From: Homarus americanus
Lineage: Eukaryota; Arthropoda; Malacostraca; Decapoda; Nephropidae
Assembly (NCBI RefSeq): GCF_018991925.1
Contig: NW_024753884.1
Coordinates: 45,550-109,549, forward strand
DNA: 64,000 nucleotides
Reading direction: 5' to 3'
In this document: in pieces, positions 46,897-60,236 of the stretch
Position numbering within the stretch: the stretch's first letter is position 1
Layout: each line of letters begins with the position of its first letter
Translations under genes and position numbers: made by a program
Notes under the pieces: model-generated
Told to the model about the DNA's origin: nothing
The model's database searches: none
What the model saw: the letters and a program-made list of their open reading frames with translations, nothing else

Positions 46897-47753
46897 CAGT
46901 GGTCCCTCGGTTAACGAGCGCCTCGGTTAACGAGATTTCGGTTAACGATTTACTTTCCATAAGATTCTTAACTTCGGTTAACGAGCAATCCCTCGATTAA
47001 TGAGTTTTTTACGAGCCGACTTCAACATGTTTTCGCTTGCATTTGGCGGTCCACCAGCTGTAGTATTAGTCCGCCAATACAGTACAGTAATCGGTTTTAG
47101 GGTTTAAGTTCCTTACTATTTTAGTAAATATCAAGAAGTTTATACTATTCAATAATTTTAAAGGTTTAATATTAACTTTTTTAGTCATTTTAACAATTAT
47201 TGAACATAATTGAAGGTAAAGAAACTAGTTTCTGGTGTGCCATCCAGCCTGTTAACACTCAAGACAGGCGTTAGTCTCTCTCTGTTTTCAGTGAAGGTAA
47301 CATCTTGCTTGAGACTCTCTTCAACTGAACGCTTTTTTTCTGTGTTTCCAAGCAAATTATTGGTCATTTTGAAATATATTTTACATATTGACAATATATA
47401 ATGCAATGCAGTGTTGATTTAAAGAAAATAATCTTGAAATACACCAAGAGAACTAAAATTTTATGGGTGAAATGGTGCCATGGGGTGACTTCTCTTCCAC
47501 CCCAATGCCTTCTCTTCTTCCTTCTCCTCCACCCCCATTCTAATTCCCATCATCGTCATCATCCAGGAGCCTTCTACATACACACCTCAAGGTAAGTGTA
47601 CTTTTCTACCTTTTTTGTTGAATTTAGGCAATTTTTGGTGAGCTGGAACCAATTACCCAAAAACCCATTGAAACAAGGATTTTGGTTAACGAGTTTTTCG
47701 GTTAACGAGCAACCTGCTGGAACAGATTGTGCTCGTTAACCGAGGGACCACTG
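46897..47753. mobile_element. Tig-B4, complete 857 bp Tigger-type MITE
   Basis: Left end CAGTGGTCCCTCGGTTAACG and exact inverted right end CGTTAACCGAGGGACCACTG, flanked by TA (46895-46896, 47754-47755). The word CGGTTAACGA appears about five times in the first 100 bp and three times in the last 80. No transposase; a reference copy for the family. The sharp ends suggest it is among the youngest copies here. Confidence 0.93.
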
Positions 47754-47958
47754 TATGATTTGATAATTTGAAACAAAGTTAATATCATTGGACAACTTGA
47801 CAATTATTAGAAATATTGTTACCTTATTGGTCATAGGCCTGCATGTGGGTGGAGCAAATGATATGATTGGTTGAGGTAATAGCTTACTATATGACCAAAG
47901 AAAACCCAAACAGAACTTTGAGATTTCACACATTATAAATATGTTATAACTGTTAGTA

Positions 47959-48112
47959 CAGGTTGACAATCCCTTATCAGAAATCCTTGGGACCAGATAC
48001 ATTTCGGTTTTGGGCATTTTTCGGATTTCAGAATGGTTAGTTTTTTTTTTACAGGGATCAGCCCACCTGGGCACAGCAGGTCACTGACTCACATTGGGGC
48101 CTGGGGGCTAAA

Positions 48113-48155
<43 letters not shown>

Positions 48156-48507
48156 TCATAGGTCTAGGTCATGTTTCTCACTTGATCTTTTTTTTCATTC
48201 TTGTATTTCTTTATTATTATTATTTCATTATTACAGTATTATTGTTATTATTGTTATCATTCTTATTTTATTTTTGTGTATTTTATATTAAAATTTTTAT
48301 TTACTATGAATAATTATTATTATTTATGTATTATCATTACCTGAATTATTATTACTATTACATTTTCACCCCCCAGGCCCCGATGTGGGTCAGTGACATG
48401 TGCCTGGGTGGGCTAATACCCCCAAAAAAAAAATTGCTCCACAAATTTTTTTTCGGTTTTCAGAGCTTTTCGGTTTTCGGAATTTCGGATAAAGGGTTGT
48501 CAACCTG
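47959..48507. mobile_element. Tig-N, 549 bp MITE carrying two facing SINE-P tails
   Basis: Left end CAGGTTGACAATCCCTTATC and inverted right end GATAAAGGGTTGTCAACCTG, flanked by TA (47957-47958, 48508-48509). TTCGG/TTTCGG words repeat inside both ends. Inside are two SINE-P tail fragments in opposite orientation (48043-48115 and 48367-48430), each with its poly(A)/(T) outward, separated by (TAA)n at 48117-48154 and A/T-rich sequence. Confidence 0.8.
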
Positions 48508-48509
48508 TA

Positions 48510-49159
<650 letters not shown>

Positions 49160-50020
49160 GGGTAGTAGCTATGAAAGGAATATAAATAAATGAAATAAAT
49201 AAATATGCTTTATTTGTAAAAAAGTTGTACATTTTGTAGATTTTTTACAATTTTCCTTAATGCTAATCTTAACATTAATTATTACTAGCCCTATATCTAA
49301 CTTAAATTAGTAATTAATAACTATAATTTACTACTGTAGCTATAATATTATATGCACATATATAGTAATGTCTCTGATAATATAAGCATACAAATTAATT
49401 GCAATATTTAAAAAAGTAAAGAATATAAGTACAGATAGTTAATAATGATAATACAATATGATAATTATGGGTGATTAAGTTAAATGTTTATTGATATAAA
49501 TGTGAATTTTGTAAAAAAAAAAAAATATTATAAATGTTTGTAAATATGTTTTCTGGATTAAAGAATTGAAATTGAATTAGGTTTTGTATAGATATGTAAA
49601 TACCAAGATATGTGAACACGCCTGACGGCAAGACTCTGTTACCATTCATTGTACCATTTATTCACATGTCTGTATTACTATATATTATTATAGCATGTCT
49701 GATATCTATGCTCCGATATCTCGGCCTATAAGGCGTCGGGGTGCATAAGACGGCCCCCCCAAATTTCCATTTAAAAAGTAGCTTTTGAGCTCTATTCGCT
49801 GTATAAGACCAGTACCCCAAATGTGACACTTACCCACTGACTCAGTAGTCCTTTACCAACCATCCTTGGTTTTTTAAAATAAGGCCAATTCACTTCAAGT
49901 AATGTCATCAAATGTTACCCGCTGGTGTAGTGTAAACACTAGTGACGTCACTGAAGCGTCTGCTATTTACCGGTAACTGGAACTAATGTCTGTGTCGAGT
50001 AAAATTTTTCCATTTACTTG

Positions 50021-50158
<138 letters not shown>

Positions 50159-50622
50159 ATAACAAAATATATGTACAAAAAATAAATGTTAAATGAATTA
50201 TTTATGGTGCATTAGGGTACTGGCCACTTCAGACACAAGACGGGCTATAAATAGCCTTCTTTATCTCCCCTCCATCTCACCCTGAGCCAGAGGGAAGGGG
50301 TGGTGGTAAATAACATTTGTTTGCTTATTTTCCATTTACTTGAAATAGATTTACCGAATTATTTGTTTATTTATTTAAAAGTCATTTATTGAATATTCTA
50401 TGTAAAAAATAAATTTTAAATTAATTATTTATAGGAGATAAGTATTATGATCAGTAAATATATGGTATTACTGGCCACTTCAGACACAAAGACGGGATAA
50501 AAATAGCCCATCTCCCCCTCTTCTTACAGCTGCCAATGGGAAGCGTCTTGGTAATTAAATTTGATGTTTATTTTCATTGTCTAATTTATCATGTATCAAA
50601 GTAATATTACTAAAAATTGTGT

Positions 50623-50895
50623 AGGTAGTAGGCAGCTACCAAACAGGTAGATACTACCGCCTGGGAAGATATTGGAAGCATAATGTGTTGTCTAATGGTA
50701 GACCCTGCTGCCATATGGCATCACGAAAATTGTGACCAAGTCCCAGGTTCAGCTCTGACCTGACTTTCTGCCTCATTTACACACAATTGCAGTTTCAATT
50801 GTTCCTCTAACTTTGACAACACAACATACATACAGTATATTATTTCTCACTTTTGATCTTTTTTTTACTTTTTGTATTTATTTATGGTTAGTTAC
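50623..50895 (+). mobile_element. SINE-P copy 3, 3' truncated
   Basis: Opens GTAGTAGGCAGCTACCAAAC and matches copies 1 and 2 in reverse through GCCATATGGCATCACGAAAA and TTTACACACAATTGCAG to about 50890. The 3' tail with poly(A) is missing. It lies within Tig-K. Confidence 0.6.
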
Positions 50896-51819
50896 TTAAA
50901 ATAAGGCCAATTCACTTCACGTAATGGCATCAAATGTTACCAGCTGGTGTAATGTAAACACTAGTGACGTCACTTAAGCGTCTGTATTTAACTGTCAGTA
51001 GTTTCAAGAATTAATGCAGTCATTTACTGAATATTCCTTGTAAAAAAATAAATTTTAAATTAATTATTTATAGAGATAAGTATTATTATCAGTAAATATA
51101 CCGATATGCATTACTGACCACCTCCACGGCTAAAAATAGCCCAATCTCGCGGTCACTTTCCCTTTCTTGTCTCCTCACTGGCAAATGGGGGGGGGGCGTG
51201 GGGAGGGGTGTGTGATGATAGCTGTGTTTATTACAGGGGTATAATTCTCTTTTACGGTATGTTAGACAGGTTTATAATACATTTTTATTATTTTAATATA
51301 CCGGTAATCTTAATTTGAATCCAGCTTGCCAAACGTAAGTTTCAGTATAAAATAATTAGTGGTAAGACCTTGTGAGTGGCTTATGATGTTTCCATCACCA
51401 CTCTTGACACACTAAACCACAATATTTAAGAGGTAAGAATTTTATACTTGGTGGTTTAGACGACCCCCTAACTTTGGGCAGATTTTTTTAATGTTCAAAT
51501 TCCGTCTTATAAGCCGAGATATACGGTATGTCTAATGCCTATGTCTACTTACTATGTCCCGATGTATCATGTCTGTACCGCGCTTGTCAAGTAACTAGAA
51601 GATCTCATTTATTGTCCTAGTAATGTCTAGCAACTCTCCTTGCCGAGCTAGCTAAATTCTCTCAGATCGGCTCAGGCCTGGCTACGACAAGGAGTACTTT
51701 TTGCTTGCCCTTGTTTTTGTACCTGTTGGTTATCTTGCCAAGTCTTGTACTTGTGGAATATATTTACTGCTTGTGCTCTGGAGTTTGAAGAACCTTGTCT
51801 AGGATTACATCCCACCACA

Positions 51820-51838
51820 TGGCGCAGTGTGAGTAGCT
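51820..51838 (+). promoter_or_regulatory. Gyp4 primer binding site
   Basis: TGGCGCAGTGTGAGTAGCT directly follows the 5' LTR. The first nine bases are identical to those of Gyp1. A tRNA-Ser primer is plausible from TGGCGCAGT, but later bases fit less well. 51839-52275 is an untranslated leader without a recognised frame. Confidence 0.6.
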
Positions 51839-52275
51839 CCAACACGACAGTTTACAAGTTTCAAGAGCAGGTTCTCGTCTGTTTCCCTCCTAGAAGATGG
51901 ATTCTACAGTGCCCCTGGATTTAAAGTGCTTTGTGACCTTGTGAAGTGTCCTAAGTGAAGTGAAGTGCAGTGCCTTTATGTCTGTTTTGCTATGTTTCTG
52001 GGGCCCTACAGGTAGCAGAAACCCTTTTAGCCCAGTTTTCAAGAGAGCACTTCAGGCCCGCAAGCCACTGGTCTCTTCGTCATCTCGCCGGGCGCGCGGA
52101 GGAATACAGTCCAGTACCACCGTTGCCAGCCTTCTCCACTCAACCTCACAAATATTACAGTCAAAACTTTTTTACTTGCCCGCCATTTCCTGCACTTAGG
52201 CAAGTACATTGATGAAAACGTAGCACTTCACCTTATTCTCCTCGTCTTTCCCACTGCAACCATACCATACACGAG

Positions 52276-53519
52276 ATGTCTGACCACGACGATTTGCTGG
52301 GGAATTTAAATGAGGATTATGAGGAAGACGAAGCCTCACAGACTCTCCCACCCCCATCACGCCCCACACGCCGGGCGCGCCAAATTCAAAGGATGGGAGC
52401 CAGGATATACCTCATTTAATTCATTTTCTACAAGTTTCCCAAGAGAAGGAAGCCCAAAGACGACAATTAGAGGAGGAAAAACGACGTCAAAAGGAATTGT
52501 CAAGACAGTCAGAGGAATCAGTTTACCGTCTTCAACTCCAACAAGCTGATAACCGCAAACTCCTGGAACTATTTGAATTGCTGGCAACGAGGACGACTTC
52601 ACCAGCTGCCACAACCAATTTGCCAGCTTCAGCCTCTTCATCTACCCTTCAGACAACGCCTCCTCACACGTCACCTATCCCTCTTGGGTATGCCTCAGTG
52701 CCTTCTCAACCACCCGCTCCAGTCTCAACTCTCGTCGACCTCTCCGTGCCTCCTCCATTACCTGCCGTCTCGAGTACACCCCTGCACAGCAAGTCTTCAG
52801 TTTCCAGCCCCCCACCTCTCCAATCTGATGCAACATATCAAGTATACCGTCAATGGCGACGTCGTTTCGAAGACCTTGCTGTTATGTCTGACCTCAACCG
52901 AATGCCCCCTCATAAACAACTCATCCAATTAAGTTCGTGCATTTCCCTCGATGTTCAACGCCTCCTAGAGCACACGCTAGCCATTCCCCCTGACTCCCCC
53001 ATGTCAGTGACAGAGGTTTTAAACGCCTTGCAGAGTCATTTCCGAGGCCTCCGCAATGAAGCTTTGCGTCATAGGGAACTGCTATTCTGCAAACAAGCTT
53101 CTGGGGAATCATTCTCAGACTTCTACGCACGACTTAAGGACCTAGCAGCCGAGGTGGACCTATGTACAGGCGATCCGGTAACCTGTGCTGAGATCCAGCT
53201 CAAGATGATCTTGCTGATGGGTGTACGTGACGAGGACCTGCTTCAGAAACTCCTCACCCTCGACGCCGCCTCTTCCCTCACCGACATCATCACCTGTTGC
53301 AGGTTGTATGAGGCCACAAGAGAGGCTGCCTCAGCTATACACTCATCGCCGTCTCAAGTTCACGCCGTCTCCACCTACAAGAGGAATCAACGCCAGATGC
53401 AGACGGCATCCTCTCCACAGTCCCCGTCACAGTCACCAGTTTCTTCTCCCGAATCCCGCAGAAACTGTCAGCGCCAGCACGGTCCAGGAAAGTGCCCTGC
53501 GGCTCATAGTAAATGTTGA
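52276..53519 (+). pseudogene. Gyp4 gag, frameshifted, ending at TGA inside first zinc knuckle
   Basis: Starts MSDHDDLLGNLNEDYEED at 52276. The frame shifts near 52392, after which it runs EKEAQRRQLEEEKRRQKEL (coiled-coil-like, about 52440-52560), a Ser/Pro-rich linker, then the gag core: YQVYRQWRRRFEDLAVM, LIQLSSCISLDVQRLL and GESFSDFYARLKDLAAEVD. It ends CPAAHSKC-TGA at 53517-53519. In the same frame NCGFQGHWARTTRC follows, so the stop sits just after the first Cys of the first zinc knuckle, as in Gyp2. The long ATG-started frame at 52497 is internal. Structural protein forming virus-like particles; not functional here because of the frameshift. Confidence 0.88.
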
Positions 53520-54368
53520 AACTGCGGGTTTCAAGGCCATTGGGCCCGCACAACTCGATGTCCTGCCAACAAGGTCTCATGCAACGCTTGCAATAAGCAA
53601 GGACACTTTGCCAAGTGTTGCAGGTCCACCAAGAAGCCTCCATCTCCAGGTCAAAACGTCTCTTCACAGCCCGACAGAACGTCCACACCACCGTCTCCCA
53701 AGAACAACAAAGGATGCTGACGCGTGGATGATGCCTCGAGTGACAGGTCCCCCAAGCCCGTCAATGTTCGTCTGTCCTACGGTGCCAACTCTTCCAACCT
53801 CCTGATGATACCTGACACGGGCTCGGACATCACGGTGATTGGACCAACACACCTGGACGCCCTCAACATTCCCAGGAGTAACCTGTCACCCACAGCCAGG
53901 AAAGACGTGCTCACAGCGAACGGGTCCCCGATGTCTCCAGCTTTGGGTTGCTTCAAGGCAACATTACAGCTCGGTCCCAAGTCTTGCCTTGCCACAGTCC
54001 ACATCCATGAGGGCATCCAAACCCCTCTTGTCATGTGGCCATTGTCAGGACTTGGCCATCGTCTCATCCGAGTTCCCAAAGCCTATCCTCGCCGTGACAC
54101 ACCTCAACAGGTGTGCAGAGATACCTGTTTCAGCCATGACCACACCTGCTGCCGCCCGGGAGTTTTTTCTTCGTCAATTCAGCGACGTCCTTGTCTCCAA
54201 GACCGACCTCCAGAAGACGCCGCTCAAGAAGATGACAGGCCCCCGATGAGAATCCACCTCAAGCCTGGCGCGACGCCTTTCGCCACCCACACACCCAGAC
54301 CTCTCCCCTTTGCCCTACGGGACAAGGTGAAGGCGGAGCTCGATTCTCTGGTGCACCCAAGCCTGTAG
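53520..54368 (+). pseudogene. Gyp4 nucleocapsid knuckles and aspartic protease
   Basis: In the gag frame past the TGA: NCGFQGHWARTTRC (rest of knuckle 1) and CNACNKQGHFAKCC (knuckle 2, C-x2-C-x4-H-x4-C). A second in-frame TGA follows KNNKGC near 53718. The protease continues in that frame with NVRLSYGANSSNLLMIPDTG and SDITVI; the D-T-G active site is intact, unlike Gyp2. Frames change near 54025 and back near 54240, between the protease and the RT lead-in RDKVKAELDSL. Confidence 0.85.
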
Positions 54369-55189
54369 GTGTTCGCATCACAGTGGACCTCACCCATCTC
54401 AACTCGCAGGTCTCCCGTCCCGCCCATCCATCGCCTACGCCCATTCAAGCAGTCCGCAGCTTCACCCCATCTGCAAAGTTCTTTACCGCGGCGGATGCAC
54501 TACATGGGTACTGGCAAGTCGACCTGGCGGAAGAAGATTGCCACCTCACTACATTCATCATGCCCCAGGGCCGCTTCCAACACTGCCCCAGACCCATGGG
54601 CTTCGCAGCAACGGGGAATGCGTACTGCCTCCGTGGGGATATGGCTCTGCAGGGTGTCGCCAACTGCGTGAAGGTCGTAGATGACATCCTGCTCTTCGAC
54701 GATGATCTCCCGGCCCACTTGAACCGAGTTCATCTGATGCTCACAAGATGTCGTGCCCATGGTATCACCCTGAACAAAGATAAATTTGTGGTCGCCGCCT
54801 CCCAAGTTAACTACTGCGGCTACAACATCTCGCCAGAGGGGATCTCAGCTGATGAGGAGAAGGTCAAGGCCATCAGGGACTTCCCTACTCCAGCGAACCT
54901 GACCGACCTTCGCTCGTTTATGGGCCTGGTAAATCAGCTGGCCGACTTCTCCCCTGAAATCGCCACATCAGCCCAACCTCTACGCCCCCTCATGAGCCCC
55001 AAGCGCTCTTTCCTCTGGACTCCTGACCATGACCTAGCGTTCAGGAATGTTAAGAAGGCGTTGCTGTCACCACCAGTCTTGGCACCCTTCGACCCATCCT
55101 TACCAGTGGTCCTCCAGACCGACGCCTCCGTCTATATGGCCTCGGATATGCCCTGCTTCAAGATCACGGCCAGGGTAGACTGCGCTTAG
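54340..55189 (+). pseudogene. Gyp4 reverse transcriptase
   Basis: After RDKVKAELDSL a deletion of roughly 70 bp relative to Gyp1 removes the AAQGVIVPVG...WCHPLVA part, and the frame shifts. From about 54370: PKPVGVRITVDLTHLNSQVS, FFTAADALHGYWQVDL, GRFQHCPRPMGFAATGNAY and the catalytic CVKVVDDILLFDDD with Val in place of the YxDD Tyr, as in Gyp1. The thumb continues NLTDLRSFMGLVNQLADFSP. RNase H begins VVLQTDASVYMASDMPC and then the frame is lost near 55140. Extensive similarity to Gyp1 shows that the two share a lineage. Confidence 0.9.
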
Positions 55190-56899
55190 TTCAGTGTGTC
55201 TCCAGGTTTTTGACCGACACGGAGACCAGATACGCCACCATCGAACGAGAGATGCTGGCAGTCGCATGGGCTATGGCCAAGTGTCACCTTTACCTGTTCT
55301 GCCTTGGGCATTTCACCCTCATGACGGACCATCGCCTGCTCATACCCATCCTCAATCACCACACGTTGGACGCCATCGAAAATCCTCGCCTCCAACGTCT
55401 CAAAGAGAAGACCGCCCCCTACGTCTTTACGGCTGTGTGGTGCGCCGGTAAGCTTCTGTGCATACCAGACTCCCTCTCCCGAGCCCCTGTTAGTCGCCCC
55501 ACACCTGAAGACGAAGTCGACTGTACCACGGCCGCGGCTCACGTTCGGTCTTTAGTGACACACACAGCCACTTCTCTTGCTGACAAGACGACGACGACGC
55601 CCTCCATCGAAGACGATAGGACTCTCCAGGCGCTTCGCATCGCCGCCGCTCAAGACCCGGCATACGTCCAACTCCTCGACTACGTCTCCGCTGGATTCCC
55701 CACCAACCGCTACGACATTCACGCCTCCGCCCTCCCCTTCTGGAAGCTAAGGGATAGCCTCTATGCGGACGGAGAGCTGGTGTTGTACGGCCCCAGGATC
55801 GTCGTTCCCGCTGCCCTCCTCCGGCGCACCTTATCCCACCTCCATGACAGCCACGGCGGTGTTGAAGCCACCAGGCGCAGAGCCCGTCAGACCGTCTTCT
55901 GGCCTGGTATTGACGCCGATATTAAGAGCACGGTGGAGGCCTGTGAGCCTTGCCAGCAACTCCAGCCCAGCCAGCAACAAGAGCTGTACCTGTGCAATGA
56001 CCTCCCGAAGCGGCCCCTTGGAGTCCATGTCCGCCGACTTCTTTCATGTGGCCGGAAAGTCTTTCCTGGTGGTCGCCGACAGGCTCTCTGGATGGCCCGT
56101 GGTGGTTCCCTGTGATCGGGACACCACCTCTTCCAGGGTCACCTGGATGTTCTGTTGCTTCTTCCGGGAAGTCGGAGTGCCTCTCCGCCTCCGAGCCGAC
56201 GGTGGGCCCCCGTTCAATAGCCACGAGTTCAAGAGCTTCGCCGAACACTGGGGCGTCCACCACATCTTCACCTCACCTCATTACCCACAGGGGAATGGCC
56301 ACGCCGAAGCAGCGGTAAAGTCCGCAAAATACCTCATCCTCACGACAGCACCGACGGGGAACCTGGACTGCGAGGAGTTCGACAGGGGCCTACTGGAACT
56401 CCGTAACACCCCTACCCCTGCCGGACGCTCTCCTGCCCAGGTGTTGTATGGCCGCCCCCAGTCCTTCTTAGATGAATGGCAGATCATGGCGGACGAGTGT
56501 GACCGCCGTGAGGCTGCCCGGATGGCCCAAGTGACAAGCCACTATGACGCCCACGCCTGCCCCCTTCCCAGGTTGACTGTTGGCCAGCAAGTATGAATCC
56601 AGGACCCGACGTCACACCGCTGGGACAAGGTCGGGGTCTTCATGGGCCATGGTGAGTCCTGTTCGTACCAAGTCCGCCTCCCCAGTGGTCGTGTGTGGTG
56701 GCGAAACAGACGCCATCTCCGCCCAGTGCCATCCTCTAGTGACGAACCTTCCTCCCCGTCCCCTGTGCCCCCCTTGCCCAGACCAGGAACGAAGGTCGTC
56801 AGTTGATCCTCCCATTGTCCCTCGCTGCTACCCCCGACTCATGGAAAAAGAGTCCGTAGCCGCTCGAGATTGCACTACGAGCGTAAAGGGGGTGGGAGG
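55190..56899 (+). pseudogene. Gyp4 RNase H and integrase
   Basis: Continues in a new frame: FLTDTETRYATIEREMLAVA and HFTLMTDHRLLIPILNHH (RNase H), then the HHCC finger (LSHLHDSHGGVEATRRRARQ, CEPC). The frame shifts again near 56020. In the last frame the integrase core shows SADFFHVAGKSFLVVADR (first Asp), LRLRADGGPPF (second Asp) and QGNGHAEAAVKSAKY (Glu). A TGA at 56595 follows LTVGQQV, and the C-terminus continues in frame (IQDPTSHRWDKVGVFMGHG, VRLPSGRVWWRNRR). All catalytic residues are present, but no continuous protein is possible. Ends at the polypurine tract. Confidence 0.9.
56885..56899 (+). promoter_or_regulatory. Gyp4 polypurine tract
   Basis: AAAGGGGGTGGGAGG directly before the TG of the 3' LTR, in the position expected for the plus-strand primer. 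One T interrupts the purines. Confidence 0.75.
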
Positions 56900-58078
56900 T
56901 GTATAGATATGTAAATACTGTTACGCCGTCTCTTAATTTACTTAAATATCCAGGTTCTAGGCGTAACCAAACAAAAAGTGAAGTAAATTAAAAGAATAAA
57001 AATAAATAAAGTAAACCTTTAAGAATTTAATTGATTAAATATTAACACAATAAAGAGCCTCGTAGGCTGTCACAACAAATTGATTCACCATCGAAACTTT
57101 TAAGACAAGTGATACAAAACATCAAAAGAATAAAAATAAAGCATTGGATTACGTTAACACTGCATAAACATATAAAAACTATCACTGAAATTAACTAACG
57201 TGAAACAACACTGAATTACTTGAATACAACTAAGCAAATACTGATGGACACAAACAGAGACATAAATAGGTACTCACATAGATACACCACATTGGTGGCG
57301 ACAGGAACAACACAAATAAATTAAATATAAGTAACAAGTGACATTCAAAGGATGTGGTCTGTATGACAAGAGGACTGAACTAACTCAAGTCAGTTGGTGG
57401 GTCCTATATATAAGGTCGGCTCCCGCCACGCGACCCGCCGGTGGGTCGTTTAACGATGCAGATGGTCGTTAGAGAACAAAGAATGCTGGTTACAATACAA
57501 AATGAAGAAATAAGATGGGCTTGAACAAATAATGACAGTTAAAACCTTAACAGCACAGGGTAAGGTGACTAGAATATATAATAGTAAATTTAACACATCA
57601 TTACAGGAATAATATGGAACATGGGAGCATGTTATATATAAAAAAAAATAGAAAAAATACGACGCGGTCGTAACAATACCAAGATATGTGAACACGCCTG
57701 ATGGCAAGACTCTGTTACCATTCATTGTACCATTTATTCACATGTCTGCATTACTATATATTATTATAGCATGTCTGATATCTATGCTTATGTCTAATGC
57801 CTATGTCTACTTACTATGTCCCGTTGTATCATGTCTGTACCGCGCTTGTCAAGTAACTAGATCTCATTTATTGTCCTAGTAATGTCTAGCAACTCTCCTT
57901 GCCGAGCTAGCTAAATTCTCTCAGATCGGCTCAGGCCTGGCTACGACAAGGAGTACTTTTTGCTTGCCCTTGTTTTTGTACCTGTTGGTTATCCTGCCAA
58001 GTCTTCTACTTATGGAATATATTTACTGTTCGTGCTCTGGAGTTTGAAGAACCTTGTCTAGGATTACATCCCACTACA
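56900..58078 (+). repeat. Gyp4 3' LTR, split by a solo LTR
   Basis: The LTR is 56900-56918 plus 57680-58078 and matches the 5' LTR. Differences by eye include C/T at CTGAYGGC, T/C at CTGYATTAC, A/T at CCGWTGTATC and absence of AGA after AACTAG. The insert is 56919-57675 with ATAC repeated at 57676-57679. Confidence 0.93.
56919..57675 (-). mobile_element. Solo LTR (757 bp) of another LTR element in the Gyp4 3' LTR
   Basis: Starts TGTTACGCCGTC and ends GCGGTCGTAACA, i.e. TG...CA with a short inverted TGTTACG. The 4 bp ATAC is duplicated on both sides (56915-56918, 57676-57679), and the intact LTR at 49598 carries it once. No coding inside. On the minus strand TATATATAGGACC near 57400 could be its promoter, so I suggest minus orientation. 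It most likely arose by recombination between two LTRs. Confidence 0.8.
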
Positions 58079-58555
58079 GGTTTAACTGATATGAGAATGA
58101 GCACTTCAAAAATAAATTATCAAGTTTTCTTTTAAATGGGATGCAATCTAGAAACTATGCTTCTAGAGGTTGCTGGGACATGATTGACATGTTTATAGTT
58201 CAATTAGTAGATAATAAACCCTTTAACTATGAATAAATAATTACCATTTCATTTAAAACACAATAAATGCAAAATAAAACACAAATTTGCAAAAAAAAAC
58301 ATGTTCTGTTGGGCACCTGTTTTTTTTGCAATCAAGAAATTATGCTTCTATAGCTATGTGGGGCATTATTAACATGTTTATATAGTTAAATTAGAAGATA
58401 ATGAACTCTTTAACTATGAATAAATAACTAACATTTCATTTAAAACACAATAAATGCTACATAAAACACAAATTTACAAAACAAAACAAAATGTTTTTTG
58501 TTTTTTTTTTTAAAAAACGTGTTAAAAAACGATCCTGATTTTTGAAGAAGGCTAT
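58079..58555. repeat. AT-rich flank with a ~185 bp tandem duplication
   Basis: About 58147-58300 and 58332-58480 share CTTTAACTATGAATAAATAA, ACATTTCATTTAAAACACAA and ATGCTTCTA...TGTTTATA in the same order. No coding. The Gyp4 target duplication ends at 58083. Confidence 0.65.
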
Positions 58556-60197
58556 ATACACACACAACCCCAACACACACAACCCCAACACACAACACAC
58601 CAACAACAACACACCCTACACACACAACACACACACACCCCAACAAAAACACACACACACCCACAAACACACAACCCTAACACACACACACACCCCAACA
58701 ACATACACACACACCCCAACACACACCCCAACAACACACACACACAATCTCCAACAACACACACACACCCCTAAACAACACACACACCAACAACACACAC
58801 ACCAACAAACACACACACCCCAACAACACATAACACCCAACAACACACACACCAACAACATACACACACCCAACAACACACACATAAATACACACATATT
58901 CTAACAACACACACACATACATTCCCCAAAAAAACACACACACACACATATATACTCTAACAACACACACACCAACATACACACATAATCAACAACCACA
59001 CACACCCATAATACACCCCAACAACACACACACACATACCCCAACAACACAACACACACACCCCAACAACACACACCCCAACAACACACACACCCCACCT
59101 CAACAACACACACACACACCAACAACACACATATACCCCAACAACACACACACCCCAATACACACACCCCACAACACACACACACACACACACCCCAGCA
59201 ACACACACACACACACCCCAAACAACACACACACACACCCCACACACACACACACACACCCCACAACATACACACCCAACAACACACACCCCAACAACCC
59301 CAACAACACACAACACACACCCCAACAAACACACACACACATCCACCCAACAACACACACACCCCCAACACACACACACACACACACACACCAACAACAC
59401 ACACACACCTAAACAACATACACCCAACAACACAACACACACACACATACCCAAAAAACACACACACCATCCCCACAACACACACACACACCCCAACAAC
59501 ACACACACACACCAACACAATAATCCCTAACAACACACACCCAACAACACACACACCCAACAAACAACACACACACACCCCAAACAACACACACACACAC
59601 CCCCAACAACACACACACACCAACCAACACACACACACACACACACACCCCAACAACACACACACACACACCCCAACAACACACACACACACACACACCC
59701 CAACAACACACACCCCAACAACACACCCCAACAACACACACCCCAACAACACACACACACACCCCAACAACACACCACACCCCTGCAACAACACACACAC
59801 ACCCCAACAACACACACACACCCCAACAACACACACACACCCCAACAACACACACCACCCCAACAACACACACACACCCCCAACAACACACACACACACC
59901 CAACAACACACACACACCCCAACAACACACACACCCCAACAACACACACACACCCCCAACACACACACCCCAACAACACACACACACACATACCCCAACA
60001 ACACACACACACACGCATACCTCCAACAACACACACACACATACCCCAACAACACACACACCCCAACAACACACACACACACACACACACACCCCAACAA
60101 CACACACCCCACCAACACACACACCCCAACAACACACACACACACACACACCCCAACAACACACACACACTCCAACACACACACCTCACATACCTCT

Positions 60198-60236
<39 letters not shown>

